From positions 1 through 18,625 of the forward strand of contig DASUTB010000033.1 of NCBI GenBank assembly GCA_036374835.1: DNA of 18,625 nucleotides, given 5' to 3'. The notes under the pieces are model-generated. The model was given only the letters and a program-made list of their open reading frames with translations. It did not search any database and was not told the origin of the DNA. A program made the position numbers and the translations under genes. This document shows positions 1 to 5,619 of this stretch, one piece after another; positions within the stretch are counted from its first letter, which is position 1; every line of letters starts with the position of its first letter. This DNA comes from DASUTB01 sp036374835 (GTDB lineage: Bacteria; Actinomycetota; Actinomycetes; Jiangellales; Jiangellaceae).

Positions 1-113
1 TGCTCACACTCAGTCCGTGGAGTGGCCTATCAATCACACAGGGGGATCCTTGCCACGAGCCAGATCCCCGGCAAAACCAATAAAGGGGCCTTATCGCCCT
101 GTCTGAAACCCAC

Positions 114-145
114 CCTACCTCGAACACACGTTCGAGTCAAGTAGG
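114..145 (-). terminator. Stem-loop downstream of the VOC gene, possible terminator
   Basis: A perfect 7-bp stem (CTCGAAC at 119-125 with GTTCGAG at 130-136) encloses a 4-nt loop. A further 5 bp (CCTAC at 114-118 with GTAGG at 141-145) can pair outside it, leaving a 4-nt bulge on one side. It lies 13 nt past the stop codon of the minus-strand VOC gene, where a terminator or 3'-end stabilising hairpin would be expected. No U-run follows it, so intrinsic termination is not certain. The remainder of 1-113 shows no gene. It has only a 7-bp inverted repeat, GGGGATC at 42-48 with GATCCCC at 63-69. Confidence 0.4.
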
Positions 146-158
146 TTTGAGCCACCAC

Positions 159-560
159 TCATTGGTTCGACTGGCTGACGTCTTCGAAGTACTCCCACTG
201 GTAGTTGTCGGGATCGCGGAAGGTGACCATCGCCGGGCCCATCCTGTCGTGGTGCACACCGCTGTGTTCGACGTGGTGGGTGTCCAGCGTCTCCACGAGA
301 TGCTCCAGTTCTTCGCGAGACGCGACGCCGAGCGCGATGTGGTCCAAGCCGATGCGGTGTTCGCTGAAGCGGTCGCCGTCCGGCGTCCCAGGCAAAGGCG
401 GCTTGAGCACGAGGCGGGTGTCCGTCCCAGGCACGCGGTAGCGCAGCTTCTCGCCTGGGAAATCCTGGTCCGCGGGCAGTGCGAGTATCTCGCCGTAGAA
501 GTGCCGCGCTCGGTCCAGGTCGCGAACATTCAACGTGATGTGGTGGAAACCGCTGGGCAT
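159..560 (-). CDS. VOC-superfamily (glyoxalase/bleomycin-resistance-like) protein
   Basis: This 133-residue protein has the size and layout of a single VOC module made of two beta-alpha-beta-beta-beta units. The first unit begins FHHITLNVRDLDRARHFYGE, the second GLDHIALGV, and the last strand contains YQWEYF. H7, H74 and E123 fall at the positions of the usual VOC metal ligands, so it probably binds a divalent metal and acts on a small molecule in the cytoplasm. The family includes glyoxalases, extradiol-type dioxygenases and drug-binding proteins, and the substrate cannot be read from the sequence. The ATG has only a weak upstream Shine-Dalgarno match, but it opens directly onto the first conserved strand. 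It lies 64 nt downstream of the peptidase gene on the same strand and could share its transcript. Confidence 0.85.
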   Translation of the reverse strand: MPSGFHHITLNVRDLDRARHFYGEILALPADQDFPGEKLRYRVPGTDTRLVLKPPLPGTPDGDRFSEHRIGLDHIALGVASREELEHLVETLDTHHVEHSGVHHDRMGPAMVTFRDPDNYQWEYFEDVSQSNQ

Positions 561-624
561 GACCGATTCTGATCACGCTGAGCCACGGGCGACAAGCTGT
601 TTGGAGGCACGCCACGGTGACTGA

Positions 625-1347
625 TCAGGAGACCGCCGTCATGATCGACGACACGGCGTACCACGTGCACGCCGCGATCGCGATCGCGAAGGTCAGTAGC
701 CAGAACGGGCCGGGCAGCAGGCGACTGGCACGACCGAGTAGGTAGGCGTCGGACCTGCTGACACCGCGCCGCGAGATGTGTGAGCGCGTCACCGACCACA
801 GACCGCGAACCGCACCGACGATCATCAGCCAGCCGAGGGCGAACACGACGATGTTGACCACAGACGCCGATCCGAACCAGCCGACCAATCCGAGCACCAC
901 GCCGGTCGAAAGGACCACGCCGACGGTGTGCCAGCTGCGCGAGAGCAGGAAGACGAGAAACAGCCCGGCGATGACGACCGCGAGGGCGGCCCGGGCCCAG
1001 CCGGACATGGCGGCCCAGATCAACGCGACACCGACTATCGCAGGAGTGGGATACCCCCACCAGAGCGTCCACACCGTGCCGGCGGCTCCGCGCGACCAGT
1101 AGTTGGTCGCACCGGACATGTCGCCGTTGACGGTGATTCCGCGGAGCCGGTATCCAGCGGTGAGGGCCGCAACAGCATGGCCGAGCTCGTGCACGATCGT
1201 GACGGGATAGCCGACGATGTTCCAGGTCGTGCGGGCCACTGCGACCAAGATCGCCAGCCCGGTGATTACCAGGATCTGCGTCTCGGGCAAAGCGGTGAGC
1301 GGCTCTTGCGCCCATGACTCCGACCAGGGCAGTTCGGCTCCACGCAC
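625..1347 (-). CDS. M50-family-like membrane metallopeptidase
   Basis: This 240-residue protein is rich in hydrophobic segments: about residues 24-38, then several between 95 and 180, and one near the C-terminus at about 215-237. The zinc-binding motif HELGH (H53, E54, H57) lies in a hydrophobic context, VTIVHELGHAV, as in the M50B-like group of integral membrane peptidases. Relatives include site-2 proteases and uncharacterised bacterial peptidases that cleave within or near membranes. No PDZ domain is present, and the third zinc ligand is not obvious to me. The start is GTG; an in-frame stop at 1357-1359 prevents a longer N-terminus, and a TTG at residue 20 is the alternative. It follows the TetR gene on the same strand after a 100-nt gap. 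The target is unknown. Confidence 0.8.
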   Translation of the reverse strand: MRGAELPWSESWAQEPLTALPETQILVITGLAILVAVARTTWNIVGYPVTIVHELGHAVAALTAGYRLRGITVNGDMSGATNYWSRGAAGTVWTLWWGYPTPAIVGVALIWAAMSGWARAALAVVIAGLFLVFLLSRSWHTVGVVLSTGVVLGLVGWFGSASVVNIVVFALGWLMIVGAVRGLWSVTRSHISRRGVSRSDAYLLGRASRLLPGPFWLLTFAIAIAACTWYAVSSIMTAVS

Positions 1348-1412
1348 AGGCAGAGCCTACGGCCCACCGTCAGCGTTGCCGACGACGCCTAGGTGGCTAC
1401 GCGATTGCCCGG

Positions 1413-1446
1413 CCCGTGGAGGCGTGGGCGCAGCGGCATCCACGGG
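1413..1446 (-). terminator. Inverted repeat immediately after the TetR stop codon
   Basis: CCCGTGG (1413-1419) and CCACGGG (1440-1446) form a perfect 7-bp inverted repeat around a 20-nt loop. It sits 1 nt beyond the TetR stop codon at 1448-1450 on the minus strand. The loop is long and no U-tract follows, so this is only a candidate terminator separating the TetR gene from the peptidase gene. The rest of the 1348-1447 gap shows no other structure. Confidence 0.25.
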
Positions 1447-1447
1447 T

Positions 1448-2038
1448 TCAGGCCGGCGTCGCGCCGACGAGCGCTTTGGCGGCCGCTTGCAGCACGGGGA
1501 TCGCTTCGCCGGGCTCGAGCAGGTTGGAGCTGACGAATGCGCCGTTGATCAAGAGTGCAAGCGCAGCGGCGAGCTCATCGGGACGCTCGGCCCCCAGTCG
1601 TTGCGCGATGCCTCGCAGGCGGCGTCGGAGTTCACGCTTGTGCGCGATTGCCACCTTGCGCGCCGGATGATCGGACTCAGGGAACTCTGCGGCCATGTTG
1701 AGCTGCGGGCAACCCCGATAGTTCGGGCGACCGACCCGCTCGCCGATCCAGCCGAGATGTGCCTCGAGCTCGGTAGCGGGATCGTCCGCGAAACGATCGG
1801 CGACCCGATCCCACGTGGTCCAGAAGTCCTCGTCCTCTCGCTGCAAGAACGCCGCAACGAGATCGTCTTTGGTGCGGAAGTGCCGGTACAGGCTGGTCTT
1901 GGCCACGCCTGCCTCGTCGACGATGAGGTCTACGCCCACGGCACGTGCGCCATGGCGGTAGAAGAGGTTCGACGCCGTTCGCAGAACGCGCTCTCGCACA
2001 TCCGATGGCCGGGTGGCCGCGGACTGATCGGCGGGCAT
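1448..2038 (-). CDS. TetR/AcrR-family transcriptional regulator
   Basis: This 196-residue protein is the usual TetR length. The N-terminal helix-turn-helix covers roughly residues 18-64 and contains GVDLIVDEAGVAKTSLYRHFRTKDDL, whose KTSLYRHF recognition helix is classic for the family. The rest is an all-helical ligand-binding and dimerisation domain with a conserved YRGCPQLN segment near residues 106-113. A start nine codons further upstream (2065) is possible. I chose 2038 because a strong AGGAGG Shine-Dalgarno (2046-2051) lies 7 nt before it. The gene diverges from an oxidoreductase gene across a 109-nt gap with a palindrome at its promoter, so it probably represses that gene and perhaps itself. 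The ligand cannot be predicted. Confidence 0.92.
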   Translation of the reverse strand: MPADQSAATRPSDVRERVLRTASNLFYRHGARAVGVDLIVDEAGVAKTSLYRHFRTKDDLVAAFLQREDEDFWTTWDRVADRFADDPATELEAHLGWIGERVGRPNYRGCPQLNMAAEFPESDHPARKVAIAHKRELRRRLRGIAQRLGAERPDELAAALALLINGAFVSSNLLEPGEAIPVLQAAAKALVGATPA

Positions 2039-2079
2039 TTGCGAACCTCCTCGGGTACCTCGCAACCCAACAGTACCTA

Positions 2080-2108
2080 TTGACGCACTACAAACCGATC
2101 TGTAGCTT
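2080..2108 (+). promoter_or_regulatory. Promoter of the oxidoreductase gene (TTGACG-N17-TAGCTT)
   Basis: TTGACG (2080-2085) and TAGCTT (2103-2108) are separated by exactly 17 nt, fitting a housekeeping sigma-70-type promoter. The predicted start of transcription is near 2115, leaving a leader of about 33 nt before the ATG at 2148. The spacer contains the palindrome described separately. The minus-strand promoter for the TetR gene was not identifiable. Confidence 0.55.
2088..2105. promoter_or_regulatory. Probable TetR operator, 18-bp imperfect palindrome
   Basis: CTACAAACCGATCTGTAG matches its own reverse complement at 14 of 18 positions, including perfect CTACA/TGTAG outer arms. It lies between the -35 and -10 elements of the oxidoreductase promoter and 50 nt upstream of the TetR start codon, a normal position for a TetR operator. 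The right half, TCTGTAGC (2099-2106), is repeated directly at 2127-2134, 28 nt further on, which could be a second half-site. Confidence 0.55.
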
Positions 2109-2147
2109 CGTCACGAAACGAACAGGTCTGTAGCGTTGGAGCTGGCG

Positions 2148-3194
2148 ATGGCGCACGCACGGCAACAGTCATCGAGGGACGGACACTGTGTCGCGGTGTT
2201 CGGCGCCTCAGGACATACTGGACGTTTCGTCGTCGCTGAACTGCGGCGGCGCGGCTTCGAACCGCTCGCAGTCGCCCGTAGCCATACCCGATTGGCCGAG
2301 TCCGGTTTCGTCGTCGAGGGCGTGCCCGTCAAGACCGCGTCGATCGACGATGCTGTGTCGCTCGACCGCGCCTTCGAGCACACGGTGGCGGTCGTCAACT
2401 GTGCCGGTCCGTTCCTCGACACGGCGGGCGCGGTAGGTGCAGCCGCGGTGCGTGCCGGCGTGCACTACGTGGACGTCACGGCCGAACAGCCGAGCGCCCA
2501 GGCCACGTTCGAAACGCTCGACGCCGGGGCGCGCGAGGCACACGTGACGGTCATGCCGGCGATGGGCTTCTTCGGAGGGCTTGGAGATCTCCTGGTGACG
2601 ACCGCCGTCGGCGATTGGGACCACGTCGACGCAATCCGCATCGGAATAGCCTTGGACAGCTGGCATCCAACGGCCGGCACGCGGATAACCGGAGCCCGGA
2701 ACACCGCCCCACGACGAGCGATCATCGAGGGGAAGCTGACGACGTTGCCGCAGCCACCGCGGGAAGAGTCGTGGGAGTTCTCCGATCCGTTCGGCCACCA
2801 GCGCGTCACGGAGATCTCCTTCTCAGAAGTCGTGCTCATCACTCGGCACATCCGGACGCAGAACCTGCGCACCTATCTCAACCATGCCCCACTGCGAGAT
2901 CTCCGGGATCCGGCGACGCCGGAACCAACGCCAGCGGATGAGGCCGGGCGTTCCGCGCAAACGTTCTTAGTTGAGGCGCAGGCCCGGCGCGGCCCGGCGA
3001 CACGCCGGGCCAGCGCGTCCGGCCGCGACATCTATGCGTTCACCGCGCCGCTGGTCGGCGAGGCCGTGCAGCGCATTCTCGCCGGCAACCCGCGGCGAAG
3101 CGGCGCTCTCGCGCCGGGCGAGTTGTTCGATGCCCCGGACTTTCTACGTGCGCTGACGCCGGACACCATGACGCTCGAAATCAGCGAAATCTAG
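2148..3194 (+). CDS. Saccharopine dehydrogenase-like NAD(P)-binding oxidoreductase
   Basis: This 348-residue protein opens with a Rossmann dinucleotide-binding motif, VFGASGHTGRFV (about residues 16-27). It continues with the saccharopine-dehydrogenase NADP-binding pattern, including VVNCAGPF and the downstream HYVDVTAEQ segment. The family also includes trans-acting enoyl reductases of lipid assembly, so the substrate is open. The protein lacks a signal peptide and should be cytoplasmic. The ATG at 2148 is preferred because GGAG (2138-2141) lies 6 nt upstream; a TTG at 2136 would add four residues. The gene is divergent from the TetR gene and is the likely target of that regulator. It converges on the lipoate ligase gene after a 56-nt gap with no clear terminator. 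Confidence 0.85.
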   Translation: MAHARQQSSRDGHCVAVFGASGHTGRFVVAELRRRGFEPLAVARSHTRLAESGFVVEGVPVKTASIDDAVSLDRAFEHTVAVVNCAGPFLDTAGAVGAAAVRAGVHYVDVTAEQPSAQATFETLDAGAREAHVTVMPAMGFFGGLGDLLVTTAVGDWDHVDAIRIGIALDSWHPTAGTRITGARNTAPRRAIIEGKLTTLPQPPREESWEFSDPFGHQRVTEISFSEVVLITRHIRTQNLRTYLNHAPLRDLRDPATPEPTPADEAGRSAQTFLVEAQARRGPATRRASASGRDIYAFTAPLVGEAVQRILAGNPRRSGALAPGELFDAPDFLRALTPDTMTLEISEI

Positions 3195-3250
3195 CCGGGC
3201 AGTCCCTGCGGATGCGCGGTGCGGCTGGCGAGATCCTCCGGTGACGGTGC

Positions 3251-4300
3251 TCATGGGATGCGGGCCGTCCACTCCGGGGTACTGAACTTCGTCGTGGCCA
3301 GACGCTCAGCGCGGCCCAGTTCGTCAGGCGTCACAGCGTCGTCCACCAGCCCATAGCGCTTCCGGAAGTGGCTGATCATCGAGTCGATGACGTCTCCGCG
3401 GGCGAGGCCGGTCTGCCGGCGCAGTGGATCCACCCGCTTCGCGGCGCTGGCCGTGCCCTTGTCCGACAGCTTCTCGCGGCCGATCCGCAGCACCTCCATC
3501 ATCTTCGCCGCGTCGATGTCGTACGCCATGGTGACGTGGTGCAGGATCGTGTTCGACGCGAACCGCTTCTGCGCTGCGCCGGCGATCTTGCCGGCCGGCG
3601 AGGTGATGTCGTTGAGCGGTTGGTACCAGACGTCGACTCCGAGTTCTCGCAGCGCCCCGAGCACCCAGTCGTCCAGGAACGCGTACGAGTCCGCGAACGA
3701 CATGCCCGCGACCAGTGACGCCGGCGCGTACAGCGAGTATGTGATCGTATTTCCCGGCTCGATGAACATCGCTCCGCCGCCGCTTATCCGGCGCACGACA
3801 TCGATGCCGTGGCGGGCCGCGCCGTCGGGATCCACCTCGTTGCGCAGCGACTGGAAGCTGCCGATGACGACGGCGGGCGAGGCCCATTCCCAGAAGCGCA
3901 GCGTCGGGGGACGGCGACCGTCCCCGACCTCGTCGGCCAGTACCTCGTCGAGTGCCATGTGCACGGCGGGCGGCTGCGGCCCGTCGTGGATCAGATGCCA
4001 GTCGTGATCGCGCCAGTCGCTCGCCTGACCGACGGCCCGCCGGATCGCGACCGCCACCGCGTTCACCGAGAAGCCGAGCAGCATGGTGTCGTCGTCCAGC
4101 ACACCCTCGACCGCGCGGGCGATCGCACTGACGCCCGCATCTGCGGGGAGCCCGGTGATCGCCATGTTGATCCGGTCCAACGCATCGTCGGGCTCGAGGA
4201 AGAAGTCACCGCTCACCTGGACGTTGGCGATCCGGCCACCGACGACGTCAAGATCGGCGACCACCAGCTTGCCGCCGGGCGCCTTGTACTCACCGTGCAC
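3251..4300 (-). CDS. Lipoate-protein ligase family protein, accessory domain at N-terminus
   Basis: The protein (349 residues) has two parts. Residues 1-95 resemble the lipoate-ligase accessory domain (C-terminal in bacterial LplA, separate LplB in archaea) and start with the typical HGEYKAPGGKLV. Residues 100-349 are the biotin/lipoate ligase catalytic fold, with RRISGGGAMFIEPGN (170-184) for lipoyl-AMP binding and the active-site lysine K238 in SPAGKIAG. The enzyme should activate lipoate, or a related acid, and attach it to a lysine of an E2, GcvH or other lipoyl domain. The GTG start lacks a clear Shine-Dalgarno, but homologues of this type begin with the same MHGEYK sequence. The upstream gap contains the redox-type promoter/operator shared with the thioredoxin operon. 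An octanoyl or biotin substrate is not excluded. Confidence 0.85.
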   Translation of the reverse strand: MHGEYKAPGGKLVVADLDVVGGRIANVQVSGDFFLEPDDALDRINMAITGLPADAGVSAIARAVEGVLDDDTMLLGFSVNAVAVAIRRAVGQASDWRDHDWHLIHDGPQPPAVHMALDEVLADEVGDGRRPPTLRFWEWASPAVVIGSFQSLRNEVDPDGAARHGIDVVRRISGGGAMFIEPGNTITYSLYAPASLVAGMSFADSYAFLDDWVLGALRELGVDVWYQPLNDITSPAGKIAGAAQKRFASNTILHHVTMAYDIDAAKMMEVLRIGREKLSDKGTASAAKRVDPLRRQTGLARGDVIDSMISHFRKRYGLVDDAVTPDELGRAERLATTKFSTPEWTARIP

Positions 4301-4366
4301 GACCGGTTCAACTGCCAGGGGAAGCAGGGTGTTCCGTCGTGCGCGGTGAAGTGCGTGCGGCGGGCC

Positions 4367-4392
4367 GGAATACTGTATCCCCCCAGGGGGTT
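4367..4392 (+). promoter_or_regulatory. SigR/SigH-like thiol-stress promoter (GGAAT-N18-GTT)
   Basis: GGAAT at 4367-4371 and GTT at 4390-4392 are separated by exactly 18 nt. GGAAT-N18/19-GTT is the established consensus for the actinobacterial ECF sigma factors SigR (Streptomyces) and SigH (mycobacteria), which drive thioredoxin and other thiol-homeostasis genes. The element points toward a thioredoxin gene whose ATG is about 70 nt downstream, giving a leader of about 65 nt. No competing sigma-70 promoter was seen there. Confidence 0.65.
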
Positions 4393-4394
4393 AT
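4376..4394. promoter_or_regulatory. CsoR/CstR-type operator
   Basis: TATCCCCCCAGGGGGTTAT is a near-palindrome made of a C-tract and a G-tract flanked by A/T-rich ends, the hallmark of operators bound by CsoR/CstR repressors. It occupies most of the spacer of the GGAAT-N18-GTT promoter, so a bound repressor would block it. The cognate regulator is encoded as the last gene of the same operon, implying autoregulation. Because the site lies in a divergent gap, it could also influence the lipoate ligase gene. Confidence 0.75.
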
Positions 4395-4463
4395 GCCATC
4401 GACGGTGCTCACGCTGAGTAGGTGAGGCCGTCGAGCGTGAGACGAGACGAAGGGACGTTGACT

Positions 4464-4826
4464 ATGGCGACCGTCACGCTAGGCAAGGACAACTTCAACA
4501 CCACGGTGACCGATAACGACATCGTTCTCGTGGACTTCTGGGCCGCGTGGTGCGGCCCGTGCCGCATGTTCGCGCCGATCTACGAGCAGGCGGCGCAAGA
4601 GCATCCGGACATCGTGTTCGGCAAGGTCGACACCGAAGCCGAGCGCGAGCTCGCCGGAGCCGCCGGCATCACCTCGATCCCGACGCTGATGGCTTTCAAG
4701 AAGGGCCATCTCGTGTTCTCGCAGCCGGGCGCACTACCCGCGCCGGCTCTCCAGCAGGTCATCGACGCGGTCACCGATCTCGACGTTGACGCCGCCCTGG
4801 CCGCTGCCGAGGCGGAAGGTAACTGA
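4464..4826 (+). CDS. Thioredoxin
   Basis: This 120-residue protein has a single thioredoxin fold. The redox motif WCGPC gives C30 and C33, preceded by DFWAAW, and the cis-proline P73 follows in SIPTL. The fold normally reduces protein disulfides, and also persulfides, in the cytoplasm; there is no signal peptide. About 15 extra C-terminal residues rich in Ala, Asp and Glu follow the core. The ATG at 4464 is chosen over one at 4422 because GAAGGGA lies just upstream and residue 1 begins the normal MATVTLGKDNF sequence. It is the first gene of a three-gene operon and overlaps the next start codon by 1 nt. Its promoter resembles the SigR/SigH type with a repressor site in the spacer. Confidence 0.95.
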   Translation: MATVTLGKDNFNTTVTDNDIVLVDFWAAWCGPCRMFAPIYEQAAQEHPDIVFGKVDTEAERELAGAAGITSIPTLMAFKKGHLVFSQPGALPAPALQQVIDAVTDLDVDAALAAAEAEGN

Positions 4827-5245
4827 TGAGTAGCTACACCATGAGCGCCACGCTCGATCGAGGTTATGACGATGCGGTGTCGGCGGTAAGGGATGCCCTC
4901 GCCGACGCCGGGTTCGGTGTGCTGACCGAGATCGATGTACGGGCGACGATGAAGAACAAGCTCGACCTCGATGTGCCGGCGCAGGTGATCCTCGGGGCCT
5001 GCCGTCCGCAGCTGGCGCATCAGGCGATGGACGCCGATCCGTCCATCTCGACGCTGTTGCCCTGCAACGTCGTCGTGCGGGATCTCGGTGACGGCACGAC
5101 GCTGGTCGAGACCATCGACCCGGCGACGATGTCGCAACTGAGCGATCAGCCCGAGATCGCCGACGTCGCCAGTCAGGTGAGCGAGCTGCTGGAAGGCGTG
5201 CTGAGCGCGCTGACCTCAGAGCCCGCGGCCGCTCGAAGGGAGTGA
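4826..5245 (+). CDS. DUF302 domain protein
   Basis: This 139-residue protein is built around a DUF302 domain. It contains the conserved VILGACRPQLAHQAM and LLPCNVVVRD stretches (about residues 53-87) with two cysteines, C57 and C77. The fold is small and cytoplasmic; its biochemical role is unestablished. DUF302 proteins often occur near sulfur-, thiol- or metal-response genes, and here it lies between thioredoxin and a CsoR/CstR-like repressor. Its ATG overlaps the thioredoxin stop by 1 nt and its own stop is 3 nt before the next GTG, so the three products should be made together. A persulfide- or thiol-related function is an inference from context only. Confidence 0.9.
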   Translation: MSSYTMSATLDRGYDDAVSAVRDALADAGFGVLTEIDVRATMKNKLDLDVPAQVILGACRPQLAHQAMDADPSISTLLPCNVVVRDLGDGTTLVETIDPATMSQLSDQPEIADVASQVSELLEGVLSALTSEPAAARRE

Positions 5246-5248
5246 CCG

Positions 5249-5512
5249 GTGCAGCTCGAGCCCGATTCGATGCGGGCGATCATCAATCGCACCAAGCGAG
5301 CTCACGGCCACCTCGGCAAGGTCGTCGCGATGATGGAAGAGGGCGCCGAATGCGAGGACGTGCTGACCCAGCTGTCGGCCGTCGTCAAGGCGCTCGAGCG
5401 AACCGGCTTCACTCTCGTCGCCACCGGTCTTGAACAGTGCATCAGGTCCGGTGACGAATCCGGCAGCGCCGACATCAAGACGATGGAGAAGCTCTTCCTC
5501 GGGCTGGCCTGA
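5249..5512 (+). CDS. CsoR/CstR-family (DUF156) repressor lacking the copper-ligand histidine
   Basis: This 87-residue all-helical protein has the family pattern AIINRTKRAHGHLGKVVAMMEEG...C...QLSAV. In copper-sensing CsoR the ligands are Cys, His and Cys with the second Cys 29 residues after the first. Here C35 and C64 keep that spacing, but the His position, four residues before C64, is G60 in VATGLEQC. Loss of the histidine with both cysteines kept is the fingerprint of CstR-like sensors, in which the two thiols react with reactive sulfur species. It probably represses its own operon through the site at 4376-4394. The GTG start is 3 nt past the DUF302 stop, with GAAGGGAG upstream. A metal ligand other than copper cannot be excluded. 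Confidence 0.9.
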   Translation: MQLEPDSMRAIINRTKRAHGHLGKVVAMMEEGAECEDVLTQLSAVVKALERTGFTLVATGLEQCIRSGDESGSADIKTMEKLFLGLA

Positions 5513-5575
5513 GCCGCACGAGGTCACGGTATCCGGGACGTTCGGTCGAGCAGAGTCCGCCGAGCAGGTAGGCGT

Positions 5576-5590
5576 GCGCCCAGTGGGCGC
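5576..5590. terminator. Candidate bidirectional terminator hairpin
   Basis: GCGCCC (5576-5581), AGT and GGGCGC (5585-5590) form a perfect 6-bp GC-only stem with a 3-nt loop. It lies between the ends of the convergent repressor gene (5512) and sulfatase gene (5620), where a shared terminator is expected. There is no T-tract on either side, so efficiency is uncertain. Confidence 0.45.
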
Positions 5591-5619
5591 GGACGGTGCG
5601 ATACACGCGATCCCGGTGT

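Noticed and set aside
119..150. The GTTCGAGTC stretch near the left end as the T-arm of a tRNA or an attachment site
   Set aside because: No acceptor stem, anticodon arm or CCA end can be built around it on either strand, and no integrase or direct repeat is present.
4458..4463. TTGACT directly before the thioredoxin ATG as a -35 element
   Set aside because: It abuts the start codon, so transcription from it would begin inside the gene; the GGAAT-N18-GTT element is better placed.
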